From assembly GCF_001425945.1 (NCBI RefSeq), contig NZ_LMEB01000007.1, forward strand, positions 124,163-188,162: a stretch of DNA of 64,000 bases, written 5' to 3'. The stretch is from Brevundimonas sp. Root1279. Its GTDB lineage: Bacteria > Pseudomonadota > Alphaproteobacteria > Caulobacterales > Caulobacteraceae. The notes under the pieces were generated by a model. The model saw only the letters and a program-made list of their open reading frames with translations. It had not been told where the DNA came from and did not search any database. Position 1 is the stretch's first letter, and the number at the start of each line of letters is the position of its first letter. This document shows, piece by piece, positions 27,253 through 34,909 of the stretch. Made by a program: the position numbers and the translations under genes.

Positions 27253-27543
27253 ATGACCGAGATCGACCCGACCGCCCGCCTCCTCGCCGCCCTGGAGGGG
27301 ATCGACCTGATGAGCGCCGACGGCCGCGCCGGCCTCGGCGTCGTCCTGGCCGAGATCGGCCGCCGTTCCCCCGACGCCGTCCTGCGCCAGGCCGCCTACA
27401 TCGACCTGCGCCGCATCGGCTGGCCCGCCCCCGCCCCTGCTCCCCAAGTTCCTCCCCATCTGGGGGAGGTCGGCTGTCGCGCAGCGACAGGCGGGAGGGG
27501 GCCGCTCAGCCCCCCGCCCATGGACCCCCATGGGCCGGCGTAA
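27253..27543 (+). CDS. Small hypothetical protein with repeat-derived C-terminus
   Basis: This 96-codon frame starts with a plausible soluble helical module (MTEIDPTARLLAALEGIDLM...VLRQAAYIDLRRIGW, residues 1-57). From about residue 58 the sequence is Pro/Gly-rich (PAPAPAPQVPPHLGEVG...) and is encoded by a hairpin-rich repeat at 27451-27490. The natural protein probably ended near residue 60, or continued into the next gene, before the repeat entered. It overlaps the next gene by 14 bp. No family was recognised. Confidence 0.55.
   Translation: MTEIDPTARLLAALEGIDLMSADGRAGLGVVLAEIGRRSPDAVLRQAAYIDLRRIGWPAPAPAPQVPPHLGEVGCRAATGGRGPLSPPPMDPHGPA
27451..27490. repeat. Double-hairpin repeat element inside a reading frame
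   Basis: Two adjacent hairpins are present: CCTCCCC/GGGGAGG (27451-27457 with 27463-27469) and CTGTCGC/GCGACAG (27474-27480 with 27484-27490). The style is that of short dispersed palindromic elements of alphaproteobacteria. It gives the preceding ORF a low-complexity tail. Confidence 0.7.
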
Positions 27544-27805
27544 CCCCTACCGCTACACCACCGAGGACTGGAAGCAGGCCGGCGCCACCGTCGGCGCCAT
27601 CCTGGCCAACCGCTGGCTGGTCTACACCGAGTGCGACCTGTGCGACCTGCGCATCCGCGCCGACCTCCGCCGCATCGCCCGCGAGCGCGGCGACCGCTTC
27701 AGCCTGTGGGGGCGGTCAACGACCTGCCGGCGCATGGGGTGTCCGGGAAGGGTGACGTTCTGGGTAAGGCCGCACGGGGCGGGGAAGGATGTGGCGATGG
27801 TGTGA
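27530..27805 (+). CDS. Small hypothetical protein with Cys pairs
   Basis: This 91-residue protein has a helical N-terminal half (YRYTTEDWKQAGATVGAILANRWLVYTE). Cys pairs CDLCDLRIRADL and TTCRRMGCPGRVTFW could form a zinc-binding unit, about 45 residues apart. The sequence looks genuinely coding and its composition matches the chromosome. It overlaps the preceding ORF and may be the second half of a gene split by the repeat at 27451-27490. It is the last high-GC gene before the low-GC island. Confidence 0.65.
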   Translation: MGRRNPYRYTTEDWKQAGATVGAILANRWLVYTECDLCDLRIRADLRRIARERGDRFSLWGRSTTCRRMGCPGRVTFWVRPHGAGKDVAMV

Positions 27806-27955
27806 GGGGGCGGCGCAAAGCTTTTGGCTTGTGATCCAAGTGGCGATTGGGACAATCGGATCTACAGAAATGCCATGCACGATGTGCAAGACTTCTGGCC
27901 AAATACCGGGCGGTGCACCAGACCCACCACTCCGGCCCCGCTCCAAAGCTGATTA

Positions 27956-28417
27956 ATGATTTTCAACGCCGTCGGTACTGTAATGCCTGTGTGGCAGGTT
28001 CGCCGTGTCGATCCCGGCTACCTCTACGTCATTGAGGACAATGGCCGCTTCAAAATCGGCAAGACCACATCTACGAAAGAACGTCTGAAAGCCGCAAAAA
28101 CTTGGCTGCCCGATATGAAGCTTGTCGGCTTCAAGCCGTTCTGGGGCATGTCGTACCATGAGCGTCTTTTACACACAGGTCTTGCTCAGTTTTGGTACTT
28201 CGGGGAATGGTTCCGCTTTGAAGGCGAGGACGAGATCCGTGAATGGTTCGTCGATAATTTCACTGCCTTCAGCGACGACGATCCGGACATGAATTCCGTG
28301 AACTTCATCTACTGGTGTCACGACGGCATGATCGAATTTCAGATCGATATGGATCGCCAGAAGCTCAGCTTGCCGAAATTCCAGCGGCAGGAATCCGTTC
28401 AAAAAAAATCCGATTAG
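27956..28417 (+). CDS. GIY-YIG-like (T5orf172/Mug113 type) protein
   Basis: This 153-residue protein has a GIY-YIG-type core: GYLYVIEDNGRFKIGKTTSTKERL (residues about 21-44, with the IY..K.G pattern of the T5orf172/Mug113 branch), then HERLLHTGLAQFWYFGEWFRF, where the conserved Glu of the fold would lie. The tail is acidic (FSDDDPDMNS). A second ATG at 27983 is an alternative start. This branch occurs in phages and accessory regions; nuclease activity is assumed only from the fold. The stop overlaps that of the convergent ParB-like gene by 4 bp. Codon use is lower in GC than its chromosomal neighbours. Confidence 0.72.
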   Translation: MIFNAVGTVMPVWQVRRVDPGYLYVIEDNGRFKIGKTTSTKERLKAAKTWLPDMKLVGFKPFWGMSYHERLLHTGLAQFWYFGEWFRFEGEDEIREWFVDNFTAFSDDDPDMNSVNFIYWCHDGMIEFQIDMDRQKLSLPKFQRQESVQKKSD

Positions 28418-29718
28418 GCTTTAAGAAGCTCTACGATCACGTCGGCCAAGCTGTCCCACATTGACATTAGGTGCTCGGGCGAGGGTGCGAAGTTGGGTGA
28501 GTGGACGTAGCGATTAAGTGTGTCCGCCGACACGAGCTTGTCGCCCTGCTTGAATTTCTTGAGCACCTCAAGTTGCTTGGCGTCGATCTTTCCAGCTGCC
28601 TTTAGGTGAAGTCCTGCCTTCTCTAGGCGACCCGCCAGCTTGTCGCCGTCCTGCACAGCGACGCCCGAACTTTGGATATAGTTGTCGAGCGCAAGCTCGA
28701 TCAGCACGCGGAGCAGAACTGAAATCGCGTTCGGATGCCTGTGAACGTCGAGATGAAACTGAAGCTCTTCCCAAATCTGATGATGGCGTTGTAGCCGACC
28801 TGGCCAAACAAGCCCGAACTCCTTTTGGGGAATGAGCGTCGTGCGGAGAGTAGGCGACGCCTTAGCAGTCGGCTTTACCTTTGCCGGTTGCGATCCGGAC
28901 CTTGTGGCTGCGTCCTTGCTTGCTGGCTTCGCCGGGTCGGGCAGCATTCCATCGCTCTGCAGCTTATCGAGGTAGGCCTGCTTGCCAGCGATGTCCCAAA
29001 CGTCATTGAGTACAAGGTCGCGCTCAGTGAGATCTCTAGCGATTTTCGCGAGCGCAGCGAGCGACTTCTTTTCGTCTAACGTAAAGTGGAAGCGACCACC
29101 CTTCATGCTGATCCCGACGCGCTGGCGGAACGGTTCTGAAGATAGAAGTCGGTTAAGCGTCGACCGAGGCAACTTACGCCGGGAAGGCAGAAGGCCAGCC
29201 TCTGCCAACCGCTTTTCAATCTCATCGGCAACGCTAGGGCCGTTACCCTTGCCCGTTCGATTGACGAACGTGGACGTCATCCGATCGTCCCAAGTACTCT
29301 GGCCCACGCCCTTCTGCGTACCGGTATGGCGACGGAAGAGGATATCGTCGATGCGCTCACGGTCAGTCTCGACCTGACAGCTTATCGCCGAGGGGAATGG
29401 GCCCTTCCAAAGCGCTCGCTGCTCACGAAAGAACTTCTGCAATTCCGTTGTCGGAGCCCGCCTCGGATCGTCGAGCAACTTCAGACAGGTCACGCGTCTA
29501 TTGCCGTCAAACACGACGAACTTCGCCTGATCCGGCCACACCAGCGGATACTCGTAGATCTCGCCTTCGGCGACGATATCCTTTGCCAGATTCCGCATAT
29601 GGATTTCGCGCTCGTTGAAGAGCCATGCGATGGCAGCAGTTTCGTTTTCTAGCTCGCCATGCCGGTCGTTAGCGCGGTTTACGACAAGCGCCTTCAGCGG
29701 AATGTTTCGTATCGCCAT
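28414..29718 (-). CDS. ParB/Srx-fold (DGNRR motif) protein
   Basis: This 434-residue protein has an N-terminal ParB/sulfiredoxin-like domain. It runs from IPLKALVVNRANDRHGEL to KFVVFDGNRRVTCLKLLDDP (residues about 1-85), where DGNRR matches the nucleotide-binding GxxR-type loop of ParB-like nucleases/ATPases. A helical middle (STLNRLLSSEPFRQRVGI) may be a helix-turn-helix. A Lys/Pro/Ala-rich linker (residues about 275-310) separates a helical C-terminal domain (ISVLLRVLIELALDNYIQ) that is common in accessory proteins of this type. It is no partition gene: parA and parS are absent. Start ATG 29718; an upstream GTG at 29778 stays in frame across a G9 run. Confidence 0.65.
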   Translation of the reverse strand: MAIRNIPLKALVVNRANDRHGELENETAAIAWLFNEREIHMRNLAKDIVAEGEIYEYPLVWPDQAKFVVFDGNRRVTCLKLLDDPRRAPTTELQKFFREQRALWKGPFPSAISCQVETDRERIDDILFRRHTGTQKGVGQSTWDDRMTSTFVNRTGKGNGPSVADEIEKRLAEAGLLPSRRKLPRSTLNRLLSSEPFRQRVGISMKGGRFHFTLDEKKSLAALAKIARDLTERDLVLNDVWDIAGKQAYLDKLQSDGMLPDPAKPASKDAATRSGSQPAKVKPTAKASPTLRTTLIPQKEFGLVWPGRLQRHHQIWEELQFHLDVHRHPNAISVLLRVLIELALDNYIQSSGVAVQDGDKLAGRLEKAGLHLKAAGKIDAKQLEVLKKFKQGDKLVSADTLNRYVHSPNFAPSPEHLMSMWDSLADVIVELLKA

Positions 29719-29724
29719 CGATCG

Positions 29725-29733
29725 CCCCCCCCC
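29725..29733. repeat. Homopolymeric C9/G9 tract in front of the ParB-like gene
   Basis: Nine C on plus (G9 on the coding strand) lie 6 bp before ATG 29718, in the place of the ribosome site. Such tracts are prone to slippage and may vary expression. Confidence 0.75.
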
Positions 29734-29834
29734 AACTCGAACGATACCACCTAGGCGGAGCACCACAAGTCGGAGCACAAGCGGGCTGAATCAGCGCAAC
29801 ATGATATCTTCTCGAATTATTTGATCGGTGCAGC

Positions 29835-30698
29835 GTGCCAAATGCTAGGTCCACAAAGAAACCCGTAAAAATCAGTACGCTCCACCTTGGCGAGTTTCCG
29901 CCAGCGCCGAAGCGGGCCCGGGCTCAATTCTACGTTCGACACATCCTGCCCTCGGACGACCATTCGTTCGTTGGCCGGATCTTTGATCTCGGAATCGTGG
30001 CCTATCACTTCGACTCATATGAAGCCTTGGCGCAGCATCCTGACTGTAAATACGCCTATGACGTGCATGGTGAGATCTCAAATCTTACCAGGCGGGTCGA
30101 GTCATTGAACCTAGTTGGCGACATGCTCTGGCCAGTGCCCCTGCCAGATTTCACGACGTTCCCAATGTCGCGTTATGAATGGCTGACGGTGTCCGCCGAC
30201 GTCTTCCTGATGCGCTTCATATCTGTCGTCGACTGCGCCATGCTGGTGATTAATGAGGTTTTTGAGTGCAAACTCGATGCTTCTAAGTGCTCGATCGGCA
30301 ACCTGCGCAAATCAGAAGTCCCTAACTCCGTGACCGACCTTCTGGGAGCCATGATGGTGGCCCAGGGATCACTTCGACCGGAGCGCAATCGACGATTTCA
30401 CCACGGCGCTGAACGCGGATTCACTCAAGACGACATGATTTTCCGAACAGCTGCGCTGATGGAGCACCGCGGGGGCGTAGCTGGCACCGACTCATTTGGA
30501 CGGCCGCTCAACATGGAGCGGTCGTTTCGGGAGGGATTAGTGGAGCTACAGAAAGAATTTAACGCCGCTTCGCGCAAACTCGTTCGACAGCTCAATAATC
30601 TCTACGATCTGCTGGAGCCGGAATTCGAACGACGATTTGCGCCGCGGTTCAAAGCCGGACCTTTTGCACGCTCGCCAGAAGTGACGGCGTCGGAATAG
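29835..30698 (+). CDS. HEPN-like domain protein of the low-GC island
   Basis: This 287-residue protein starts at GTG 29835. The C-terminal half is helical and contains RNRRFHHGAE, an R-x4-H motif as in HEPN RNases. A long helix follows (FREGLVELQKEFNAASRKLVRQLNNLYDLL). The N-terminal half (FYVRHILPSDDHSFVGRIFDLGIVAYHFDS) has no recognised fold. HEPN proteins often act as RNases in defence or toxin-antitoxin systems, but no separate antitoxin (MNT type) is next to it. It is divergent from the ParB-like gene with a 116-bp gap. Lower GC than neighbours. The HEPN call rests on one motif plus helical context. Confidence 0.5.
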   Translation: MPNARSTKKPVKISTLHLGEFPPAPKRARAQFYVRHILPSDDHSFVGRIFDLGIVAYHFDSYEALAQHPDCKYAYDVHGEISNLTRRVESLNLVGDMLWPVPLPDFTTFPMSRYEWLTVSADVFLMRFISVVDCAMLVINEVFECKLDASKCSIGNLRKSEVPNSVTDLLGAMMVAQGSLRPERNRRFHHGAERGFTQDDMIFRTAALMEHRGGVAGTDSFGRPLNMERSFREGLVELQKEFNAASRKLVRQLNNLYDLLEPEFERRFAPRFKAGPFARSPEVTASE

Positions 30699-30767
30699 TT
30701 CGGTGAAGATAGGCTGTGCCGAGCCCCTGGGAAAGCCAACGCCTGAATCAGGCCGACGTCAAGCCAT

Positions 30768-31478
30768 TCACGGAGCGGCCGCTCGTTCGGCCGCACGCCT
30801 AACAAAGGCGAACAGGTCGCCGTAGTGCTCTTCATAAATATGCTGAATACGAAGCGCCGATATCACTTCATCCCAGACCAACTCCGTCGGAGGTTCAGCG
30901 GTTTCGCGCCTAGCATAAGGAAATGCGCTGGAGGCGAATGCGTAGACCTTCGCCGCATTCATCAAGTAGGCGTCTAAATTCAGCACACCCAAGTCTTGAG
31001 CTTCGTCCGGCAGCGCACTCATTCGCGAATTGAGCACCTGCATTTCCGATATTAGATCTGAAAGAAACCCAGCGAAGCCATCGCTGTCTGTGGCCTCAAT
31101 AACGGCTTCAAGCGCCAGGACTGATGGATCAGGCAAGATCGGCCTTGGCAGCTCCGCCAGCATAGGAACGGGCTGGTTGGCCCCAACAGCATCACGCAAG
31201 CGCCTCAGGAACACTATGGCGTCGCTCCCGTAGTGGCTGATGGTGCTTAGCGTCATTTGCAGCCGTGATCTTGCGGCGGCAAGCCGTCGCTTCCGCCGAT
31301 GGTCTTCGGCTGACTCAGCTTGCTCGATCTGCTTTCGGACAAAATAGACGCTAACACCTGCCGCTATTAGCGCAGCGATACCAGTCAGCATTGTTTGCCA
31401 TCGGTCCAACCAACCGACCAAACAGTTGAAATCACCGCACACCGACCAAACGAGATTAATCCCACAGGCTTCGGTCAT
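30768..31478 (-). CDS. Membrane-anchored hypothetical protein downstream of polA
   Basis: This 236-residue protein has one N-terminal membrane segment (residues about 30-48, MLTGIAALIAAGVSVYFV). A basic coiled stretch (RKQIEQAESAEDHRRKRRLAAARSRL) and a soluble helical domain follow. The topology suggests a cytoplasmic domain tethered to the inner membrane. No family was recognised. Its ribosome site (AGGGGGG) overlaps the polA stop region and its ATG is 9 bp from it, so it is probably co-transcribed with polA although its composition is island-like. Confidence 0.72.
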   Translation of the reverse strand: MTEACGINLVWSVCGDFNCLVGWLDRWQTMLTGIAALIAAGVSVYFVRKQIEQAESAEDHRRKRRLAAARSRLQMTLSTISHYGSDAIVFLRRLRDAVGANQPVPMLAELPRPILPDPSVLALEAVIEATDSDGFAGFLSDLISEMQVLNSRMSALPDEAQDLGVLNLDAYLMNAAKVYAFASSAFPYARRETAEPPTELVWDEVISALRIQHIYEEHYGDLFAFVRRAAERAAAP

Positions 31479-31486
31479 ATGCCCCC

Positions 31487-34396
31487 CTAATGCGCCTCGT
31501 CCCAGTTCCCCGCCGCCCGCGCATCGACCACCAGCGGCACCGACAGCGCGACGGCCGGCAGGGCCGCCCCCTCCATCACCCGCTTGATCACGGCGATGGC
31601 CTGATCAGCGAGCTCAGCCGGCGCCTCGAACACCAGTTCGTCGTGCACCTGCAGCAGCATCTTCACCTCTGACAGGCCGGCGGCCGCCAGTTCGCCGGGC
31701 ATGCGGATCATGGCGCGGCGGATGATGTCGGCGGCGGCGCCCTGGATGGGGGCGTTGATGGCGGCGCGTTCGCCGAACTGGCGCTCGGCGCCGGACTTGG
31801 AATGGATGGCCGGGATGTGGATGCGGCGGCCGAAGACGGTGGAGACGTGGCCGCGCTCGCGGACCTCGGCCTTGGTGGCGTCCATGTAGGACCGGATGCC
31901 GGGGAAGCGCTCGAAATAGGTCTTGATGTAGGCCCCGGCCTCGCCCTGGTCGATGCCCAGCTGGGCGGCCAGGCCGAAGGCGCTGATGCCGTAGACGATG
32001 CCGAAATTGATCGCCTTGGCGCGCCGACGCGTCTCCGCGTCCATCTGCTCCAACGGCACGTTGAACATCTCGCTCGCCGTGGCCGCGTGGATGTCGAGCC
32101 CGGCCTTGAAGGCGCGCTTCAGCTCGGGGATGTCGCCGATGTGGGCCAGCAGGCGCAGCTCGATCTGGCTGTAGTCGGCGCTGATCAGGACGTTGCCCGG
32201 GCCGGCGATGAAGGCCTGGCGGATCTGGCGGCCGGTCTCGGTGCGGATCGGGATGTTCTGCAGGTTGGGGTCGGAGCTGGCCAGGCGGCCGGTGGTGGCG
32301 GCGGCCAGCTGGTAGGAGGTGTGGACGCGGTCGGTCTGGGCGTCCATGGCCTCGATCAGGGCGTCGGTGTAGGTGCCCTTGAGCTTGGAGAGCTGGCGCC
32401 AGTCCAGCAGGACGCGCGGCAGTTCGTGCGTCTGGGCCAGTGCCTCGAGGGTGGCGGCGCCGGTCTCCCACTGGCCCGAGGCGGTCTTCTTGCCGCCGGT
32501 CATGTTCAGCTCGCCGAACAGGATGTCGCCGATCTGGCGCGGCGAGCCGACGTTGAAGGGGCGGCCGGCCAGCTGGTGGGCCTGGGTCTCCAGCTCGGCC
32601 ATGCGCATGCCGAACTCCGAGGAGAGCCGGCGCAGGCGGGCGGGGTCGACGCGGATGCCGATCCGCTCCATGCCGGCCAGGGTGGCGGGCATGCCGCGCT
32701 CGAGGGTCTCATAGACCGTGGCCAGGCCCTGCTCGGCCAGGCGCGGCTTGAGGATGCGCCACAGCCGCAGGGTGACGTCGGCGTCCTCGGCGGCGTAGCA
32801 GGTGGCGTGCTTGAGCTCGACGTGGCGGAAGGATTTCTGCGCCTTGCCCGTGCCCGCCACCTGTTTGAACGGGATCGGCTCGTGCCCCAGGTGCAGCCGG
32901 GCCAGCTCGTCCATCCCATGCCCGTGCAGCCCGCCCTCCAGCACGTAGCTGATCAGCATGGTGTCGTCATACGGCGCCACCACGACGCCCCGCTTGGCCA
33001 TGACCGCGAGGTCGTACTTGATGTTCTGCCCGACCTTGAGGACCGACGGATCCTCCAGCAGGGTCTTGAGCCGGGCCAGGGCGGTCGCCTTGTCGATCTG
33101 GGCGATGGCCTCGCGGGTGTCCGCGGGCGCGTCGCCGAAGTCGAAGCCGCCGGAGCCCTCGACGGGCGGATGCTCATGCGTCAGCGGCACATAGCAGGCC
33201 TCGTTCGGCCCGATCGCCAGGGAGACGCCGCACAGCCCCGCATGGGTGGCGCTGAGCGCGTCGGTCTCGACGTCGAACCCAACCACGCCGGCCGCGGTCG
33301 CCTTGGCGATCCAGGCGTCGAGCGCCTCGATCGTCTGTACACAGACATACCGCTCCAGGTCGAAGCTGTGGTCGCCGTTGGGCGTGACGGACTGGGGGGC
33401 GTAGCGGGGCGTGACGACGGGCGCGCTCAGCGGCTTGGGCCGGGCGGCGAAGGCCGAGCCGTCCTTGGCCGGGGCCTTGCCGTCGCCGACGCGGGCGCGC
33501 AGCCCGCGGAACTCCATCTTGTCGAGGAAGGCGCCGAGGACTTCCGGGTCGGGGTCGCGGACGGCGAAGTCGTCGATGGCCTCGGGGGCCGGGGCGTCGC
33601 AGGTCAGGCGCACCAGTTCGCGGCTGAGGCGGATCTGGTCGGCGAAATTGATCAGGGTCTCGCGGCGCTTGGGCTGTTTGATCTCGCCCGCGCGGGCCAG
33701 CAGGGTGTCGAGGTCGCCGTATTCGTCGAGCAGCTGGGCCGCCGTCTTGGGGCCGATGCCGGGGGCGCCGGGGACGTTGTCGACGCTGTCGCCGATCAGG
33801 GCCTGCAGGTCGACCATCTTCTCGGGGCCGACGCCGAACTTCTCGTAGACGGCTTCCTCGGCCAGCTTGCGGTCCTTCATCGGGTCCCACATGACCACGC
33901 CGCCGCCGATCAGCTGCATCAGGTCCTTGTCGGACGAGACGATGACCGCCTCCCCGCCTGCGTCCCGGGCCTTGCAGGCATAGGTCGCGATCAGGTCGTC
34001 GGCCTCATAGCCGGGCAGCTCCAGGCAATGCACCCCGAACGCCGCCGTGGCCTCGCGGACCAGCGGAAACTGCGGAACCAGATCCTCCGGCGCCGGCGGC
34101 CGATGCGCCTTGTACTGGTCGTACAGATCGTTCCGGAACGTCTTCTCCGAATGATCGAAGATCGCCACCAGATGCGTCGGCCCGTCCGCCCCCTTCAGGT
34201 CCCGGATCAGCTTCCACAGCATGTTGCAGTACCCCTGCACCGCCCCGACGGGCAGACCGTCCGACTTGCGGGTCAACGGCGGCAGGGCGTGGTAGGCGCG
34301 GAAGATGTAGGCCGAGGCGTCGATCATCCACAGCCGCAGCGCGGGGCCGTCCTGGGTGAGGGGGCGGTCGGCGGTGTCGGCGGTGCTGTCGGTCAT
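31487..34396 (-). CDS. polA: DNA polymerase I
   Basis: This 969-residue enzyme has the three standard domains. The 5'-3' exonuclease spans residues about 20-300 (IDASAYIFRAYHAL, YEADDLIATYA, SSDKDLMQL, GDSVDNVPGAPGIGPKTA). The 3'-5' exonuclease spans about 365-560, with an intact DxE motif (FDVETDALS), so proofreading is probably retained. The polymerase domain covers the rest (ISADYSQIELRLLAHI motif A, RRRAKAINFGIVYGISAFGL O-helix, LLQVHDELVFE motif C). It acts in repair and Okazaki fragment maturation. The low-GC island abuts its 3' end. Confidence 0.98.
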   Translation of the reverse strand: MTDSTADTADRPLTQDGPALRLWMIDASAYIFRAYHALPPLTRKSDGLPVGAVQGYCNMLWKLIRDLKGADGPTHLVAIFDHSEKTFRNDLYDQYKAHRPPAPEDLVPQFPLVREATAAFGVHCLELPGYEADDLIATYACKARDAGGEAVIVSSDKDLMQLIGGGVVMWDPMKDRKLAEEAVYEKFGVGPEKMVDLQALIGDSVDNVPGAPGIGPKTAAQLLDEYGDLDTLLARAGEIKQPKRRETLINFADQIRLSRELVRLTCDAPAPEAIDDFAVRDPDPEVLGAFLDKMEFRGLRARVGDGKAPAKDGSAFAARPKPLSAPVVTPRYAPQSVTPNGDHSFDLERYVCVQTIEALDAWIAKATAAGVVGFDVETDALSATHAGLCGVSLAIGPNEACYVPLTHEHPPVEGSGGFDFGDAPADTREAIAQIDKATALARLKTLLEDPSVLKVGQNIKYDLAVMAKRGVVVAPYDDTMLISYVLEGGLHGHGMDELARLHLGHEPIPFKQVAGTGKAQKSFRHVELKHATCYAAEDADVTLRLWRILKPRLAEQGLATVYETLERGMPATLAGMERIGIRVDPARLRRLSSEFGMRMAELETQAHQLAGRPFNVGSPRQIGDILFGELNMTGGKKTASGQWETGAATLEALAQTHELPRVLLDWRQLSKLKGTYTDALIEAMDAQTDRVHTSYQLAAATTGRLASSDPNLQNIPIRTETGRQIRQAFIAGPGNVLISADYSQIELRLLAHIGDIPELKRAFKAGLDIHAATASEMFNVPLEQMDAETRRRAKAINFGIVYGISAFGLAAQLGIDQGEAGAYIKTYFERFPGIRSYMDATKAEVRERGHVSTVFGRRIHIPAIHSKSGAERQFGERAAINAPIQGAAADIIRRAMIRMPGELAAAGLSEVKMLLQVHDELVFEAPAELADQAIAVIKRVMEGAALPAVALSVPLVVDARAAGNWDEAH

Positions 34397-34441
34397 GGGC
34401 GGAACATAGGGGCGGTCGCGGCCCCCGTCACCGCCCCTGAT

Positions 34442-34897
34442 CTAGGAGATCCAGGTGTTCTTGCACTCGGTGACCGTCCAGCCCGCGAAGCCGGAGCGGA
34501 CGCGGCATTCGACGCCCATGCCGGCCAGCGGCCCGTGCAGGATGCCGGCGTCGACCAGGGCCCCCTGGCCGTCATAGCGCGGGCGCTTGAACGACACCCA
34601 CTGCACCCGCTCGCCGGGCTGGTGGGGCCGGTCCGGGTCGTAGGTCGAGGGGAAGCTGACGCCGTAGCGGGCCCAGTCGCAGTTCGGCGACCAGGTCGTG
34701 TCCTCGGCGTCCAGCCACAGCGGCGGAGCGACGTTGTCGGTGCTGTTGAAGCGGTAGTGCTCCTTGGCCACCGCCGCGATCACCGCGCAGTCGTTGCCGT
34801 TCTGGGCCATCGGCGGCGGAACGTCGGGCCCGGAGGGCGCGGGCGTGGCGCAGGCGGCGACACTGAGGGCGGCGGCGACAACGGCGAGACGGCGCAT
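34442..34897 (-). CDS. Hypothetical lipoprotein
   Basis: This 151-residue protein begins with a lipoprotein signal (MRRLAVVAAALSVAAC-AT, lipobox VAAC), then a Pro-rich linker. The mature domain contains several Cys (NDCAVIAAVAKEH, NCDWARYGV, VECRVRSG, TECKNTW) that may form disulfides in the periplasm. No known family. It lies 12 bp downstream of the TPP enzyme gene stop on the same strand, so the two may be co-transcribed although no functional link is evident. Confidence 0.82.
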   Translation of the reverse strand: MRRLAVVAAALSVAACATPAPSGPDVPPPMAQNGNDCAVIAAVAKEHYRFNSTDNVAPPLWLDAEDTTWSPNCDWARYGVSFPSTYDPDRPHQPGERVQWVSFKRPRYDGQGALVDAGILHGPLAGMGVECRVRSGFAGWTVTECKNTWIS

Positions 34898-34909
34898 GGC
34901 GGCTCCGGG

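Larger units (their letters stand above)
27835..31485. other. Lower-GC genomic island (approximate borders)
   Basis: From about 27.84 kb to the polA stop, AT-rich triplets and codons rare elsewhere in the window become common on both strands. Four genes in alternating orientation lie here: GIY-YIG/Mug113-like (+), ParB-fold (-), HEPN-like (+) and membrane-anchored (-). Dispersed palindromes are missing. No integrase, tRNA or flanking direct repeat was found, so the mode of entry is unknown. Borders were judged by eye. Confidence 0.65.

Noticed and set aside
28414..29718. The ParB-fold gene as a chromosome or plasmid partition locus
   Set aside because: No parA, no repeated parS-like sites, and the domain order differs from ParB; it sits in a low-GC accessory segment.
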